Source of the DNA: Paenibacillus mesophilus
Lineage (GTDB): Bacteria > Bacillota > Bacilli > Paenibacillales > NBRC-103111
Assembly (NCBI RefSeq): GCF_005938385.1
Contig: NZ_VCRA01000003.1
Span: 248,001 to 312,000, forward strand
DNA length: 64,000 nt
Direction: 5' to 3'
Positions 28,271 through 36,752 of the stretch are shown in pieces. A model generated the notes under the pieces. That model searched no databases. It was not told the DNA's origin and saw only the letters and a list, made by a program, of their open reading frames with translations. Each line of letters opens with the position of its first letter. Within the stretch, counting starts at the first letter, position 1. Position numbers and translations under genes: made by a program.

Positions 28271-28471
28271 ATGAAGACGCTAATCGTCGTTTTATTCGGC
28301 TTGATCGGCGGCTACGTATTCGGAATCGTGTTGGCGGAAATCGTCGGAATCGTCAGCTTTCTGTTGTTCGACCGTCCGGTCGGCGTCAAATTTCTCCCGA
28401 TTTTGTTCGCCGTGCTTTGCGCCGTCGTCGGATCCGTTTCGGTACGGCGCAAGGCGGGATCGGCCAAATGA
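28271..28471 (+). CDS. DUF5957-type small membrane protein, copy 2
   Basis: 66 aa, same length as copy 1 at 26172-26372. Start ATG 28271 has GGCGGAGGGG upstream. Two membrane helices with GLIGGYVFGIVLAEIVGIV and LFDRPVGVKFLPILFAVLC, then a short basic tail. This copy is closer to the DUF5957 pattern as I know it. It lies 36 bp after the oxidase on the same strand and is probably the last gene of the operon. Confidence 0.8.
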   Translation: MKTLIVVLFGLIGGYVFGIVLAEIVGIVSFLLFDRPVGVKFLPILFAVLCAVVGSVSVRRKAGSAK

Positions 28472-28489
28472 CCGGGAGCGAATATGAGC

Positions 28490-28530
28490 GAAAAAAAAGC
28501 CCCGGTCCCGGATGGGATGGAGCGCATTCG
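28490..28530 (-). terminator. Possible terminator of the oxidoreductase gene
   Basis: On the minus strand CCGGGACCGGGG is followed by eight T residues. The stem is short, so this is a weak call. Confidence 0.4.
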
Positions 28531-28543
28531 GTTAAGAACAGGG

Positions 28544-29602
28544 TCAGAAGTAAATTTCTTTGCCTTGCTCGGCGGATTCGTATATACCGCATAGCATTTT
28601 CATAATTTCGACGCCGTCCTCGACAGGGCTGATCGGCGTTTTGCCGGTCAGGCAGCAGTCGACGAAATGGTTGATCTGGTTTTGGAACGCTTCGTTTACG
28701 TTCAAGCCGAGCGAGTTTACTTGCGGAGTCACGTTCAGGATCGTATCGTACTTCTCCGTAATGATAGCGAGCTCGGGCTCGATTTCGCAGCCGCCTTTAT
28801 CGCCGTACAGCTTGGCCGATATTTCGTTCTGCTTGGCGTGCAGCGTAAAGCTGACGTCCACCATGAGCGAGGCGCCGTTCTCGAAACGGATTACCGCGTT
28901 CGCCAAATCTTCGACCGTATTTTTGGAAGCGTCGTAATCGGCTGCCTTATAGAAATTCAAATGCTTGACGTTCGACCGGTTGCCAAGCTTGTAATACGTG
29001 TTGCCGCTGATCGATTTCACTTTGGGCCGGCCCATCAAATACCAGCAGACGTCGATCATATGCACGCCCAAATCGATGAGAGGGCCGCCCCCGGAACGGG
29101 ACTTGTCCGCGAACCAGCCGCCCGGATTGCCGAGACGCCGCAAGCAGGACGCTTTCGCATAATAGATTTCGCCGAAGTCGCCGTTGTCGATAAATTGCTT
29201 CAGCATTTGCGTGTTCGAGCCGTACCGGCGGACGAATCCGACCTGCACCATCTTGCCCGTGCGGCGAACCGCTTCTTCCACGCGCAGAGCCTCCTCCACG
29301 GTAGTACTGAGCGGCTTCTCCACCAGAACGTGTTTGCCCGAATTAAGCGCGGCAATCGCCAGATCGGCGTGCGTATTGTTCCAGGTGCAGACGCTGACCG
29401 CCTCCAGCTCCGTGTCGGCCATCATGTCGGCTATATTTGTATACACTTTGGAAAAGCCGTATTTCTCGGCCAACTTTTTCGCACGCTGCTCGTTCAAATC
29501 GCAAACGGCGTACATGTCGACGTTCGGATTGTTTTTGTACGAGCCCATATGCAGCTCGGAAATCGAGCCGGCTCCGATAACGCCTACCTTCAGCTTGCTC
29601 AT
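28544..29602 (-). CDS. Gfo/Idh/MocA family NAD(P)-dependent oxidoreductase
   Basis: 352 aa. N-terminal Rossmann fold (VGVIGAGSISELHMGSY) and the family motif HVLVEKPLS near residue 95. The C-terminal substrate domain contains GGPLIDLGVHMIDVCWYLMG, where the Asp and His are the usual catalytic pair. It should oxidise or reduce a hydroxyl of a sugar or cyclitol. Start ATG 29602 has AAGAAAGGGAGACGATC upstream. It stands alone, separated from the other two family members at 36.7-38.8 kb. The substrate is unknown. Confidence 0.9.
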   Translation of the reverse strand: MSKLKVGVIGAGSISELHMGSYKNNPNVDMYAVCDLNEQRAKKLAEKYGFSKVYTNIADMMADTELEAVSVCTWNNTHADLAIAALNSGKHVLVEKPLSTTVEEALRVEEAVRRTGKMVQVGFVRRYGSNTQMLKQFIDNGDFGEIYYAKASCLRRLGNPGGWFADKSRSGGGPLIDLGVHMIDVCWYLMGRPKVKSISGNTYYKLGNRSNVKHLNFYKAADYDASKNTVEDLANAVIRFENGASLMVDVSFTLHAKQNEISAKLYGDKGGCEIEPELAIITEKYDTILNVTPQVNSLGLNVNEAFQNQINHFVDCCLTGKTPISPVEDGVEIMKMLCGIYESAEQGKEIYF

Positions 29603-29684
29603 GATCGTCTCCCTTTCTTCTCCTTGAAGTAAGAACCTACTATAGAATAACGGAGAAGGGTTGGCGAGACAACCATTATATTCG

Positions 29685-30488
29685 CTATAAATAACCCAGT
29701 ATGATTCCAGCCGTTTCTTCGATCGCTTTATCCGTGACGTCGATAACCGGACAGCCTATCCGCTTCATAATATCGTGCGCGTATTCCAGCTCCTCGGATA
29801 TGCGCTGCAGCGTGGCATATTTGGCGCCGTAAGGCAGCCCTACGGCGCGAAGCCGCTCCGTACGGATTTTGAGCAGCTGCTCGGCATCCATCGACAAGCC
29901 GACGACTCGGCTGCCGGGAAGCTGCATCAGCTGCTGCGGCGGCTTCACCTCCGGCACGAGCGGAAAATTGCCGACTTTGTACCCTTTATGCGCCAAGAAA
30001 ATGCTGAGCGGCGTCTTCGATGTCCGCGATACCCCGATCAGCACGATGTTCGCCTGCAGCAGCAAGTTCGAATCGCGTCCGTCGTCGCATTTAACGGCGA
30101 ATTCGATCGCCTCGACTCTGCGGAAATAGGCGTCGTCCATTTCGTGCAGCAAGCCGGGCTTGCGCTTCGGCGAATCGTTGAACGTATCGATAAACGCCTG
30201 CATCATCGGACCCATGATGTCCACGGCGCGCACGCCGAGCCGGATCGATTCTTCCTTCATCATCTCGCGCAGCTCGGGCTGGACGAGCGTAAACGCCACG
30301 AATCCGCCGCTTTTGGCCGCTTCCTCCGCCACCGCGCGGACTTCATCCTCGTTTTTGATATGACTGACCCGCTTAATTTTCACTTGATGCGCATCGAACT
30401 GGCGAATCGTCGCCCGCACGACCGCTTCCGCCGTCTCGCCGACCGCGTCCGAGCAAATGTATATGATTTGCTGCCGTTCCTCGTTCAT
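29685..30488 (-). CDS. Pyruvate, phosphate dikinase regulatory protein (DUF299)
   Basis: 267 aa from ATG 30488 behind GGGAGGACGGAA. This bifunctional kinase/pyrophosphorylase switches PPDK off and on by ADP-dependent phosphorylation of an active-site Thr. Motifs: IYICSDAVGETAEAVVRA at the start, then the P-loop-like VLIGVSRTSKTPLSIFLAHKGYKVGNFPLVPEV near 150. B. subtilis has the homologue yqfL next to ccpN. Here it lies 17 bp after ccpN and downstream of ppdK, its expected substrate, so enzyme and regulator are probably cotranscribed. Confidence 0.92.
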   Translation of the reverse strand: MNEERQQIIYICSDAVGETAEAVVRATIRQFDAHQVKIKRVSHIKNEDEVRAVAEEAAKSGGFVAFTLVQPELREMMKEESIRLGVRAVDIMGPMMQAFIDTFNDSPKRKPGLLHEMDDAYFRRVEAIEFAVKCDDGRDSNLLLQANIVLIGVSRTSKTPLSIFLAHKGYKVGNFPLVPEVKPPQQLMQLPGSRVVGLSMDAEQLLKIRTERLRAVGLPYGAKYATLQRISEELEYAHDIMKRIGCPVIDVTDKAIEETAGIILGYL

Positions 30489-30505
30489 TTCCGTCCTCCC
30501 ATCGA

Positions 30506-31147
30506 TTACAAGTCCACGGCGCCGGTCAATCCGACCAACAGCTTCGTCATCGTCGTTTTCGTAATACGGCCGACCACTTCCCATTTGGCGGGATCGTCCG
30601 GATGCGGTACGACGACCGGAAGGCTGTCCACCTGATGATGAATCATTTTGCGTCCGGCTTCAAGCACCGTTTCGTCGGGCGTCGCGACAAACACGTTCGG
30701 ATGACGCGTCATGACGAGACTGACCGGCATCGTCGAAGAGCCCGGATTGCCGAGCGTCACCTTCAACAAATCTTTGCGCGAGATGACGCCGACCAGGGCG
30801 CTTGATTCGTCGGCGACAATCAGGCTTCCGACGTTCTCCATGAACAGCGTGACGACCGCATCGTGCACCGTTGCCGACTCGCGTATGATAACCGGCAGCG
30901 ACTGTACCGATTTTACTTTCAGCTGGGCGGCTTCGGTTGTTCCTTTCTCCTCCGGCGCGGCCGTCTGTCCCGGAAAATAGCCGACCTTCGGCTTGGCGTC
31001 CACGTGGCCGAGCATGACGAGCAGCGCTAGATCGGAACGGATGGTCGGGCGACTGAGACCGAGCATTTCCGCGATCTGTTCGCCCGTAATCGGCGCGTTC
31101 TGACGAACGAGCCGAACGATTTCCAACTGGCGTGGCGATAACTGCAT
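30506..31147 (-). CDS. ccpN: CcpN-type gluconeogenesis regulator (HTH + CBS domains)
   Basis: 213 aa from ATG 31147 behind GAGGAGGGGGGG. N-terminal winged helix (LSPRQLEIVRLVRQNAPITGEQIAEMLGLSRPTIRSDLALL), then two CBS domains (about 80-135 and 145-205) that sense adenine nucleotides in B. subtilis CcpN. There it represses gapB, pckA and the sRNA gene sr1 on glycolytic carbon. Here it sits between ppdK and the PPDK regulator gene, after an SR1P-like ORF, and a gapB gene is 13 kb away. This makes a coherent gluconeogenesis set. Confidence 0.9.
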   Translation of the reverse strand: MQLSPRQLEIVRLVRQNAPITGEQIAEMLGLSRPTIRSDLALLVMLGHVDAKPKVGYFPGQTAAPEEKGTTEAAQLKVKSVQSLPVIIRESATVHDAVVTLFMENVGSLIVADESSALVGVISRKDLLKVTLGNPGSSTMPVSLVMTRHPNVFVATPDETVLEAGRKMIHHQVDSLPVVVPHPDDPAKWEVVGRITKTTMTKLLVGLTGAVDL

Positions 31148-31323
31148 GGCGCCCCCCCTCCTCGAACGGAAGCCGAAAGCTATACGCTTTCGGCTCATTC
31201 ATTCCATAAGGCGCGATCAAAAAAATCAGAACAGCTATTTTGTTGATCGCGCCCAATCCTTATCCTCTATGTTAGCTCGGAAACGGAAAAGCTGCAAGCG
31301 GACCGTTGGAACCGGACTTTACC

Positions 31324-34101
31324 CTATACTTCCACAGCCGCCGCAACGGCTTCGCGCTCCGAAGCAGCCGCTCCGCCGACAGGTCCGAGGACGATACGGG
31401 CTTGCGCCGCCGCGATGCGGGCAAGCGGAATGCGGTATGGCGAGCAGCTCACGTAGTCGAGCCCTGCGGCATGGCAGAAGAAGATCGATTGCGGATCGCC
31501 GCCGTGTTCGCCGCACACGCCCGTCTTCAGATCGCGGCGGACCGCCTTGCCTTTGTTGAGCGCCCATTCGATCAGCTGTCCGACACCGTCGCGGTCCAGC
31601 GTCTGGAACGGATTGTCCGGCAGCAGCTTGTGATCGACGTAATGGCTCAGAAACTTCCCTTCCGCATCGTCCCGGCTGCAGCCGAACGTCATCTGCGTCA
31701 AATCGTTCGTCCCAAACGAGAAGAAGTCGGCGCATTCGGCGATTTGGCCTGCTGTAAGCGCGGCGCGCGGCACTTCGATCATCGTGCCGACTTTGTACTT
31801 GCAAAGGCCGGCCTGATCGCCCAAAATACGCTCCGCCGTCCGCTCGACCCGCTCCCTCAGGAAGCGAAGCTCATTGACATGCCCGACGAGCGGCACCATA
31901 ATCTCCGGAATGACCTTCACGCCATCCTTGATGCAGATTAGCGCGGCACGGAATACCGCTTCCGTCTGCATATCGTATATTTCCGGGAACAGCACGCCGA
32001 GCCGGCAGCCTCTCTGGCCGAGCATCGGATTCGCTTCGTGAAGCGAACGTACTTTGCGCAGCATGACTTCCAATTCCGTGAGCTGTACGCGACGTTCGCC
32101 GGTTGCATCACCGTCCGCTCCGATTTCGGCGGTCAGCTCGGCCACGCGCTGACGAAGCTCGTCGGCATTCGGCAAAAATTCGTGCAGCGGCGGATCAAGC
32201 AAGCGAATCGTCACGGGCAAACCGTCCATGGCCCGGAACATGCCTTCAAAGTCTTCCTGCTGCATCGGCAGCAGCTTGGCTAGCGCCTTTTCTCGTTCCG
32301 GCTTCGTCTCGGCCATAATCATTTCGCGTACGGCCGGGAGCCGTTCCGGTGCCAGGAACATATGCTCCGTACGGCACAAGCCGATTCCTTCCGCGCCGAA
32401 TTCGCGCGCTTTCGCGGCGTCGACAGGGTTGTCCGCATTCGCGGCTACACGCAAAGTGCGGATGTCGTCGGCCCAGCTCAGCAGCTTCAGCAGCTCCTCG
32501 GACATCTCCGCCGCCCTGAGCGGTACTTCTCCGCGGATGACTCGTCCGGTCGAACCGTCAATCGATACCGCATCCCCTTCGCGGATGACGATCTCGCCCA
32601 CCCGAAGCTCCCGCGCCTCGATGTCGATACGCGCTTCCTCGCAGCCGCAAACGCACGGCTTGCCCATGCCGCGGGCAACGACGGCCGCATGACTCGTCAT
32701 CCCGCCGCGACTCGTCAATACGCCTTCGGCGGCCAGCACGCCGTGAATGTCTTCCGGCGTCGTTTCCGCGCGGATCAGAATGACCCGCCGTCCCGCACGA
32801 GCCCGCTCTTCGGCTATATCGGCGTCGAATACGGCTTCGCCGGTAGCCGCACCGGGCGAGGCAGGCAAGCCGGTCGCCACGACGTCTAGATTCGCATCCG
32901 CCGGAATCGCCGGATGCAGCAGCTGGTCGAGATGCCCGATCTCGATCCGTGCGATCGCTTCCTCCCTCGTCAGCAACCCTTCGCTTACAAGGTCGGCGCT
33001 AATCTTCATCGCCGCCTGCGCCGAGCGCTTGCCTCCGCGCGTCTGAAGCAAGTACAGCTTCCCGTGCTCCACCGTGAATTCGATGTCCTGCATATCGCGG
33101 TAATGCCGTTCCAGCCGCTCCGCCGTTTGCTTCAAGCTGGCGTATACGTCCGGCATATCCTTCTCGAGCTCCGCGATCGGCAGCGGCGTACGTACGCCCG
33201 CCACGACGTCTTCGCCTTGGGCGTTCGTCAAATATTCGCCGAACAGCACATTCTCGCCTGTGGACGGGTTGCGCGTAAATACGACTCCCGTACCGCAATC
33301 GTCGCCTTTATTGCCGAATACCATCGCTTGTATGTTGACGGCCGTTCCTTGCTCGTCGGGAATGCGATTCACCTTCCGGTATACTTTCGCCCGGGCGTTG
33401 TTCCACGAGCGGAACACCGCATCGATCGCGAGCCACAGCTGCTCGTCGACGGATTGCGGGAACGGTTTACCGCATGTTTTTACGATCAGCTCTTTATACT
33501 GCCCGATGAGCTCGATCCAGCTGTCGGCCTGCACGTCTCTGTCATGCTCCGCGCCGACCTTGTGCTTCATTTCGTGGAGCAGCTTCTCGAACCGGATCGG
33601 CTCGATGTTGAAGACGACGTTGCCGAACATTTGAATGAGTCTCCGGTAGCAGTCGTATGCGAAACGGCCGTTGCCCGAGGCGGCGGCAATTCCTTTCACC
33701 GTCTCGTCGTTCAGGCCGACGTTGAGAATCGTATCCATCATGCCCGGCATCGAGGTGACGGAACCGGAGCGGACCGATACTAACAGCGGCCGCCCGGCAT
33801 CGCCGAACTTCTTCTGCTGCTTCCGTTCCAGCTCGCGAAGCGCGGCTTCGACTTCGTTCGTCAGGCCGTCCGGCATTTTCTCGCCGGAAGCGTAGTAAGC
33901 CCGGCATGCATGCGTCGTTACTGTGAAACCGGGAGGGACGGGCAGCCCGGCGTTGGTCATTTCCGCCAAATTGGCCCCTTTCCCGCCCAAATCCGCTTTC
34001 ATTCCCGCGTTGCCTTGCTCGAACGATTTCACCCAGCTGCTGCCGTGATTGTTGAAGCTATGAGTGCTTTGATCGCTACCTGTACCGTTACCGTTATTCA
34101 T
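31324..34101 (-). CDS. ppdK: Pyruvate, phosphate dikinase
   Basis: 925 aa from ATG 34101 behind CAGGGGGAAGCGAACG. It interconverts pyruvate + ATP + Pi and PEP + AMP + PPi. N-terminal ATP-grasp domain (GGKGANLAEMTNAGLPVPPGF; SVRSGSVTSMPGMMDTILNVGLN), central swivelling domain with GGMTSHAAVVARGMGKPCVCG (phospho-His471 and the regulatory Thr two residues before), and a C-terminal PEP/pyruvate barrel ending FFSFGTNDLTQMTFG...GVCGEHGGDP. The N-terminus is about 20 residues longer than usual and rich in Asn, Ser and Gly. Its start overlaps the SR1P-like ORF by 8 bp. Confidence 0.95.
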   Translation of the reverse strand: MNNGNGTGSDQSTHSFNNHGSSWVKSFEQGNAGMKADLGGKGANLAEMTNAGLPVPPGFTVTTHACRAYYASGEKMPDGLTNEVEAALRELERKQQKKFGDAGRPLLVSVRSGSVTSMPGMMDTILNVGLNDETVKGIAAASGNGRFAYDCYRRLIQMFGNVVFNIEPIRFEKLLHEMKHKVGAEHDRDVQADSWIELIGQYKELIVKTCGKPFPQSVDEQLWLAIDAVFRSWNNARAKVYRKVNRIPDEQGTAVNIQAMVFGNKGDDCGTGVVFTRNPSTGENVLFGEYLTNAQGEDVVAGVRTPLPIAELEKDMPDVYASLKQTAERLERHYRDMQDIEFTVEHGKLYLLQTRGGKRSAQAAMKISADLVSEGLLTREEAIARIEIGHLDQLLHPAIPADANLDVVATGLPASPGAATGEAVFDADIAEERARAGRRVILIRAETTPEDIHGVLAAEGVLTSRGGMTSHAAVVARGMGKPCVCGCEEARIDIEARELRVGEIVIREGDAVSIDGSTGRVIRGEVPLRAAEMSEELLKLLSWADDIRTLRVAANADNPVDAAKAREFGAEGIGLCRTEHMFLAPERLPAVREMIMAETKPEREKALAKLLPMQQEDFEGMFRAMDGLPVTIRLLDPPLHEFLPNADELRQRVAELTAEIGADGDATGERRVQLTELEVMLRKVRSLHEANPMLGQRGCRLGVLFPEIYDMQTEAVFRAALICIKDGVKVIPEIMVPLVGHVNELRFLRERVERTAERILGDQAGLCKYKVGTMIEVPRAALTAGQIAECADFFSFGTNDLTQMTFGCSRDDAEGKFLSHYVDHKLLPDNPFQTLDRDGVGQLIEWALNKGKAVRRDLKTGVCGEHGGDPQSIFFCHAAGLDYVSCSPYRIPLARIAAAQARIVLGPVGGAAASEREAVAAAVEV

Positions 34102-34258
34102 CGTTCGCTTCCCCCTGTCGTATCCCGTTCCGGCAAGATTCCTCCCGGCAGCAGCCATATAGGACTGTCACCTTCTCGGTTTCTACTTCATCAATCCAAC
34201 GGCCGCAATGCTGACAAACGATAAGACCCAACTTGACGCTTTGACCGATCGGTTTCAT
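34094..34258 (-). CDS. SR1P-like small cysteine-rich protein
   Basis: 54 aa, previously easy to miss because of its size. It starts at ATG 34258 with GGAGGCGATCCGGC directly upstream, and its stop overlaps the ppdK start by 8 bp. The core LGLIVCQHCGRWIDEVETEKVTVLYGCC (written here only as the motif CxxC ... EKVTVLYG ... CC) fits the GapA-binding peptide SR1P family of Bacillales. There the peptide is encoded by the CcpN-repressed RNA SR1 and binds glyceraldehyde-3-phosphate dehydrogenase. Cys15, Cys18, Cys36, Cys37 and Cys42 could bind zinc. The N-terminal 10 and C-terminal 12 residues are extra. Family call is by eye. Confidence 0.72.
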   Translation of the reverse strand: MKPIGQSVKLGLIVCQHCGRWIDEVETEKVTVLYGCCREESCRNGIRQGEANDE

Positions 34259-34718
34259 GCCGGATCGCCTCCATTTAATTAAGTTGTTTCATTGCCAAAT
34301 CACTAACCATAATTCCTTATATAATACATACCATACAATTATTTATGACGCAATATATATTTATCTATTTTCCTTTCAAGTTTATTCCGCACCGCCGCAA
34401 TTATTCGCGCCCAAACCCGGACAAGCGTTGAATAATATCGTTTTCTCGCCCGGTGCGGATATCCCGTATAAAGACATACAAAAAACCGAAAGCAATCGCA
34501 TTCCGGTTCAATCTAGTGCATATTTATGACGTCACATTGTTTTCAATTCATCCGCGTTCAGCTTCAGCCGATTCTCCGCAAACTCCCAAACCGTCCTGCC
34601 TGCCAAAACAAGAGCAATGCGATAGCCGGCTGCAGCATGGGCGGATTGGCCCCGCCATGAACGCGGAAGGGCGGCTGTACATACACATAGGATATAACCT
34701 AATCGGGAGAGATGATGC
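34259..34718. other. Intergenic region between the SR1P-like ORF and the Hsp20-like gene
   Basis: 460 bp with no convincing gene. The AT-rich part 34280-34380 should hold the promoter of the SR1P-like/ppdK operon. Within it TATGGTATGTA (minus strand, 34335-34325) resembles the CcpN site TRTGHYATAYW at 9 of 11 positions. The rest, up to the Hsp20-like gene, looks unstructured. Confidence 0.4.
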
Positions 34719-35216
34719 ATGATGGAATATAACAATTGGGGGCAGCCGCCGTCCGGAAACGACAAGCAAAGCTTCGACTGGGTCGAGTTCGAGCGGATCA
34801 TGGACGCTTTGCTTCCGAACGTCGTACCGGGGCTGAAGGGGGACCCGATATCGCGGATCGGGAATTTCATGCGCAATGTCTTTAACGCGGAGCAGCCCGG
34901 CCAGAGGCAAGCGGCTTCAAAGGATGAGGCGGGGAGCGAAACGGCGCTGTTTCGGGCGGAAGTGACCGAGACGGAACGGTACGTCAAAGTCAGGATCCTT
35001 ATTCCGGCCTATGTCGATCCCCGCAAACTGCAGCTGTTCGTTAACGGTCAGACGTTGAAAATCGAAGGTCCTCTCGGCAACAAGCAGACCGTGTATCTCC
35101 CCGCCCCGGTCGGATTGAAGGCCGGTCAAGCGGTGTTCCGGCAAGACTCGATCAACATCCGTCTCCGAAAGAGGAGCGACCCCGGCTACAAGGAAGTCTA
35201 TATCCGGTATCCTTGA
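34719..35216 (+). CDS. Hsp20/alpha-crystallin-like protein
   Basis: 165 aa. The C-terminal ~95 residues form an alpha-crystallin-type beta sandwich: FRAEVTETERYVKVRILIPAYVDPRKLQLFVNGQTLKIEG, then KAGQAVFRQDSINIRLRKR. The N-terminal 70 residues are variable and hydrophilic. The usual C-terminal IXI anchor is absent, so chaperone activity is uncertain. Similar proteins in Bacillales are often spore-coat associated (CotM/GerT-like), which is a possibility only. GGGAGAG precedes the start. It converges with the dinB-type gene, with just 3 bp between the stop codons. Confidence 0.75.
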   Translation: MMEYNNWGQPPSGNDKQSFDWVEFERIMDALLPNVVPGLKGDPISRIGNFMRNVFNAEQPGQRQAASKDEAGSETALFRAEVTETERYVKVRILIPAYVDPRKLQLFVNGQTLKIEGPLGNKQTVYLPAPVGLKAGQAVFRQDSINIRLRKRSDPGYKEVYIRYP

Positions 35217-35219
35217 CGG

Positions 35220-35723
35220 TTACACCGGATCCGTCCGCTTGACGCGAGGTACCGATGTCGTCACATAGTCGTCCTTCAATTGGAGTTTGGCCAAGTACAG
35301 AATTTGCCCGAGATGCTCGGAAAAGTGGCTGGCGCATTGGTTCAGCACGTCGAAAACGGTCGTGTCCCGACCGCGGACCTGCATCGTCCGCAGCCACTCC
35401 TCCGGCGCAAGCTTGTTCAGCGCCTCGCTCAACAAATCGAATGTCCGGCCGATCGAGCCGAGCAGCTCCGTTTTGGTTCGATATACCATGTCGAACTCCG
35501 CTTCGCGGTCCCGGATGTCGGTCTCGCCGAATATGCCTGCCGAGATGCGCTGAAGGGCATTCCCTTCGATATGGACAATCAGATTGGCAATGCTGTTGTC
35601 CCCTTCGCCCGGCCGCCAATTCAGCTGCGATTCGGACAGCTGCATCACAGCCGCGGTCATACGGTTCCGGATCTCCTCGTACTTATGTTCCAAATAAGCT
35701 TTGGACAAGCTGTAAAATTCCAT
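35220..35723 (-). CDS. DinB-superfamily protein (DUF1572-like)
   Basis: 167 aa from ATG 35723, 9 nt after GAGGAG. Four-helix bundle pattern with the three metal-site His: one in LIVHIEGNALQRI (about 54) and two in CASHFSEHLGQILYLAKLQ (about 133-137). Members bind a divalent metal; some are mycothiol- or bacillithiol-dependent transferases. The motif WRPGEGDNSIANL is common in Bacillales DUF1572 proteins. Its own 3' end meets the Hsp20-like gene. The reaction is unknown. Confidence 0.85.
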   Translation of the reverse strand: MEFYSLSKAYLEHKYEEIRNRMTAAVMQLSESQLNWRPGEGDNSIANLIVHIEGNALQRISAGIFGETDIRDREAEFDMVYRTKTELLGSIGRTFDLLSEALNKLAPEEWLRTMQVRGRDTTVFDVLNQCASHFSEHLGQILYLAKLQLKDDYVTTSVPRVKRTDPV

Positions 35724-35828
35724 CCCGGCCAACTCCTCTCTATAAATGCCATTCTCTACCTAACATGTTACCCGCTGCAGGTCAAAAATGAAACAGAGAG
35801 GCCGGAATTTTCTCCGGCCCCCTGCTCG

Positions 35829-36659
35829 CTATATTTCCCAATTATGCCACTCCCGCTTGCGCTTCTCGTTATAGCTCAGCCAATTGAGCGTCTTGTCGTA
35901 CAGCTCCCGCTTGCTCTCTCCCGTAGAATACGTATGATCCGCCTGGAAAATAAGCTCCATGTCGCACTGTCCGAACGAGCGCATCCAGAACAGCTTCTGA
36001 TAAAGGGAGCAATAATCGGCCGGGATCACCCGGTCCGAAGTGCCGTGAGCGAGAAAGACGTCGCCGGAAAACTTGCGCAGCTGCGCGAACGGCTGGTGAG
36101 CCGACAGCGACTCGAAAAAGGCCGGACGAAACGTATAGCCCATATAATCCGCCGTTCCATAGCGTACCGAGTCGTCGTACGTATTTTGTCCCACGATGCG
36201 GAGAATATCGTTGAACGGATGGGCTACGGCCGACCAGAGCAGCAGCGTCTTCACCCGCCGGTCTTGAGCCGCAGTCAATATGGCTACCGCACCTCCGAGA
36301 CTATGACCGAGCAGTGTCACCCGATTGACATCCACATAATCGATATCGAGCGCATAGTCCAGCACAACCCGGGTCTGCTCGATCATCGAATCCAAACCGT
36401 TCTCCCCGTATTCACCGGTGCTCTCGCCGCATCCGGCGTAGTCGAAGCGCAGTACCATATACCCGGCGGCTGCAAACTTCCGCGAGGCATTGACGAACAG
36501 CCGGTCTACGCCGATCCGGCTTCCGATGAAACCGTGGCAAATTACGATGAGCGGACAATGTCCCCCCTGGTTCCCAGTTTGCTCACCCGCCGTAGCCGGG
36601 TAATGCAAAGTAGCTTTCAGTTCGATCGAACCGTGTTGAATCGTAATCGCCCGTTCCAT
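35829..36659 (-). CDS. Alpha/beta hydrolase (acyl or feruloyl esterase-like)
   Basis: 276 aa from ATG 36659 behind GGAGGAGACGACACG. No signal peptide. The fold is evident: CPLIVICHGFIGS (oxyanion HG), LRFDYAGCGESTG, nucleophile elbow LLGHSLGGAVA (Ser near 110), VFLAHGTSDRVIPADY (acid Asp) and FQADHTYST (His). This layout resembles cinnamoyl/feruloyl esterases and the BAAT/S9-like hydrolases. It lies 93 bp after the Gfo/Idh/MocA pair on the same strand and could belong to the same cluster. Substrate unknown. Confidence 0.85.
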   Translation of the reverse strand: MERAITIQHGSIELKATLHYPATAGEQTGNQGGHCPLIVICHGFIGSRIGVDRLFVNASRKFAAAGYMVLRFDYAGCGESTGEYGENGLDSMIEQTRVVLDYALDIDYVDVNRVTLLGHSLGGAVAILTAAQDRRVKTLLLWSAVAHPFNDILRIVGQNTYDDSVRYGTADYMGYTFRPAFFESLSAHQPFAQLRKFSGDVFLAHGTSDRVIPADYCSLYQKLFWMRSFGQCDMELIFQADHTYSTGESKRELYDKTLNWLSYNEKRKREWHNWEI

Positions 36660-36752
36660 CGTGTCGTCTCCTCCGATAATTCCTATATGTTTAGTGTGAT
36701 TTAAATGTATCATGAGCCCGTATGAATGTCAATCCATATTGCGGCACAATGA

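Noticed and set aside
34325..34335. CcpN-like site before the SR1P-like ORF
   Set aside because: Matches only 9 of 11 positions without a clear promoter frame; noted in the intergenic entry but not called as a separate operator.
34532..34716. Minus-strand frame ending GYRIALVLAGRTVWEFAENRLKLN
   Set aside because: The C-terminal residues look protein-like, but there is no ribosome site or matching start before the Hsp20-like gene; not enough to call a gene.
35280..36704. 474-codon open frame antisense to the dinB-type and hydrolase genes
   Set aside because: Crosses two genes with clear motifs and their intergenic gap; no ribosome site or domain.
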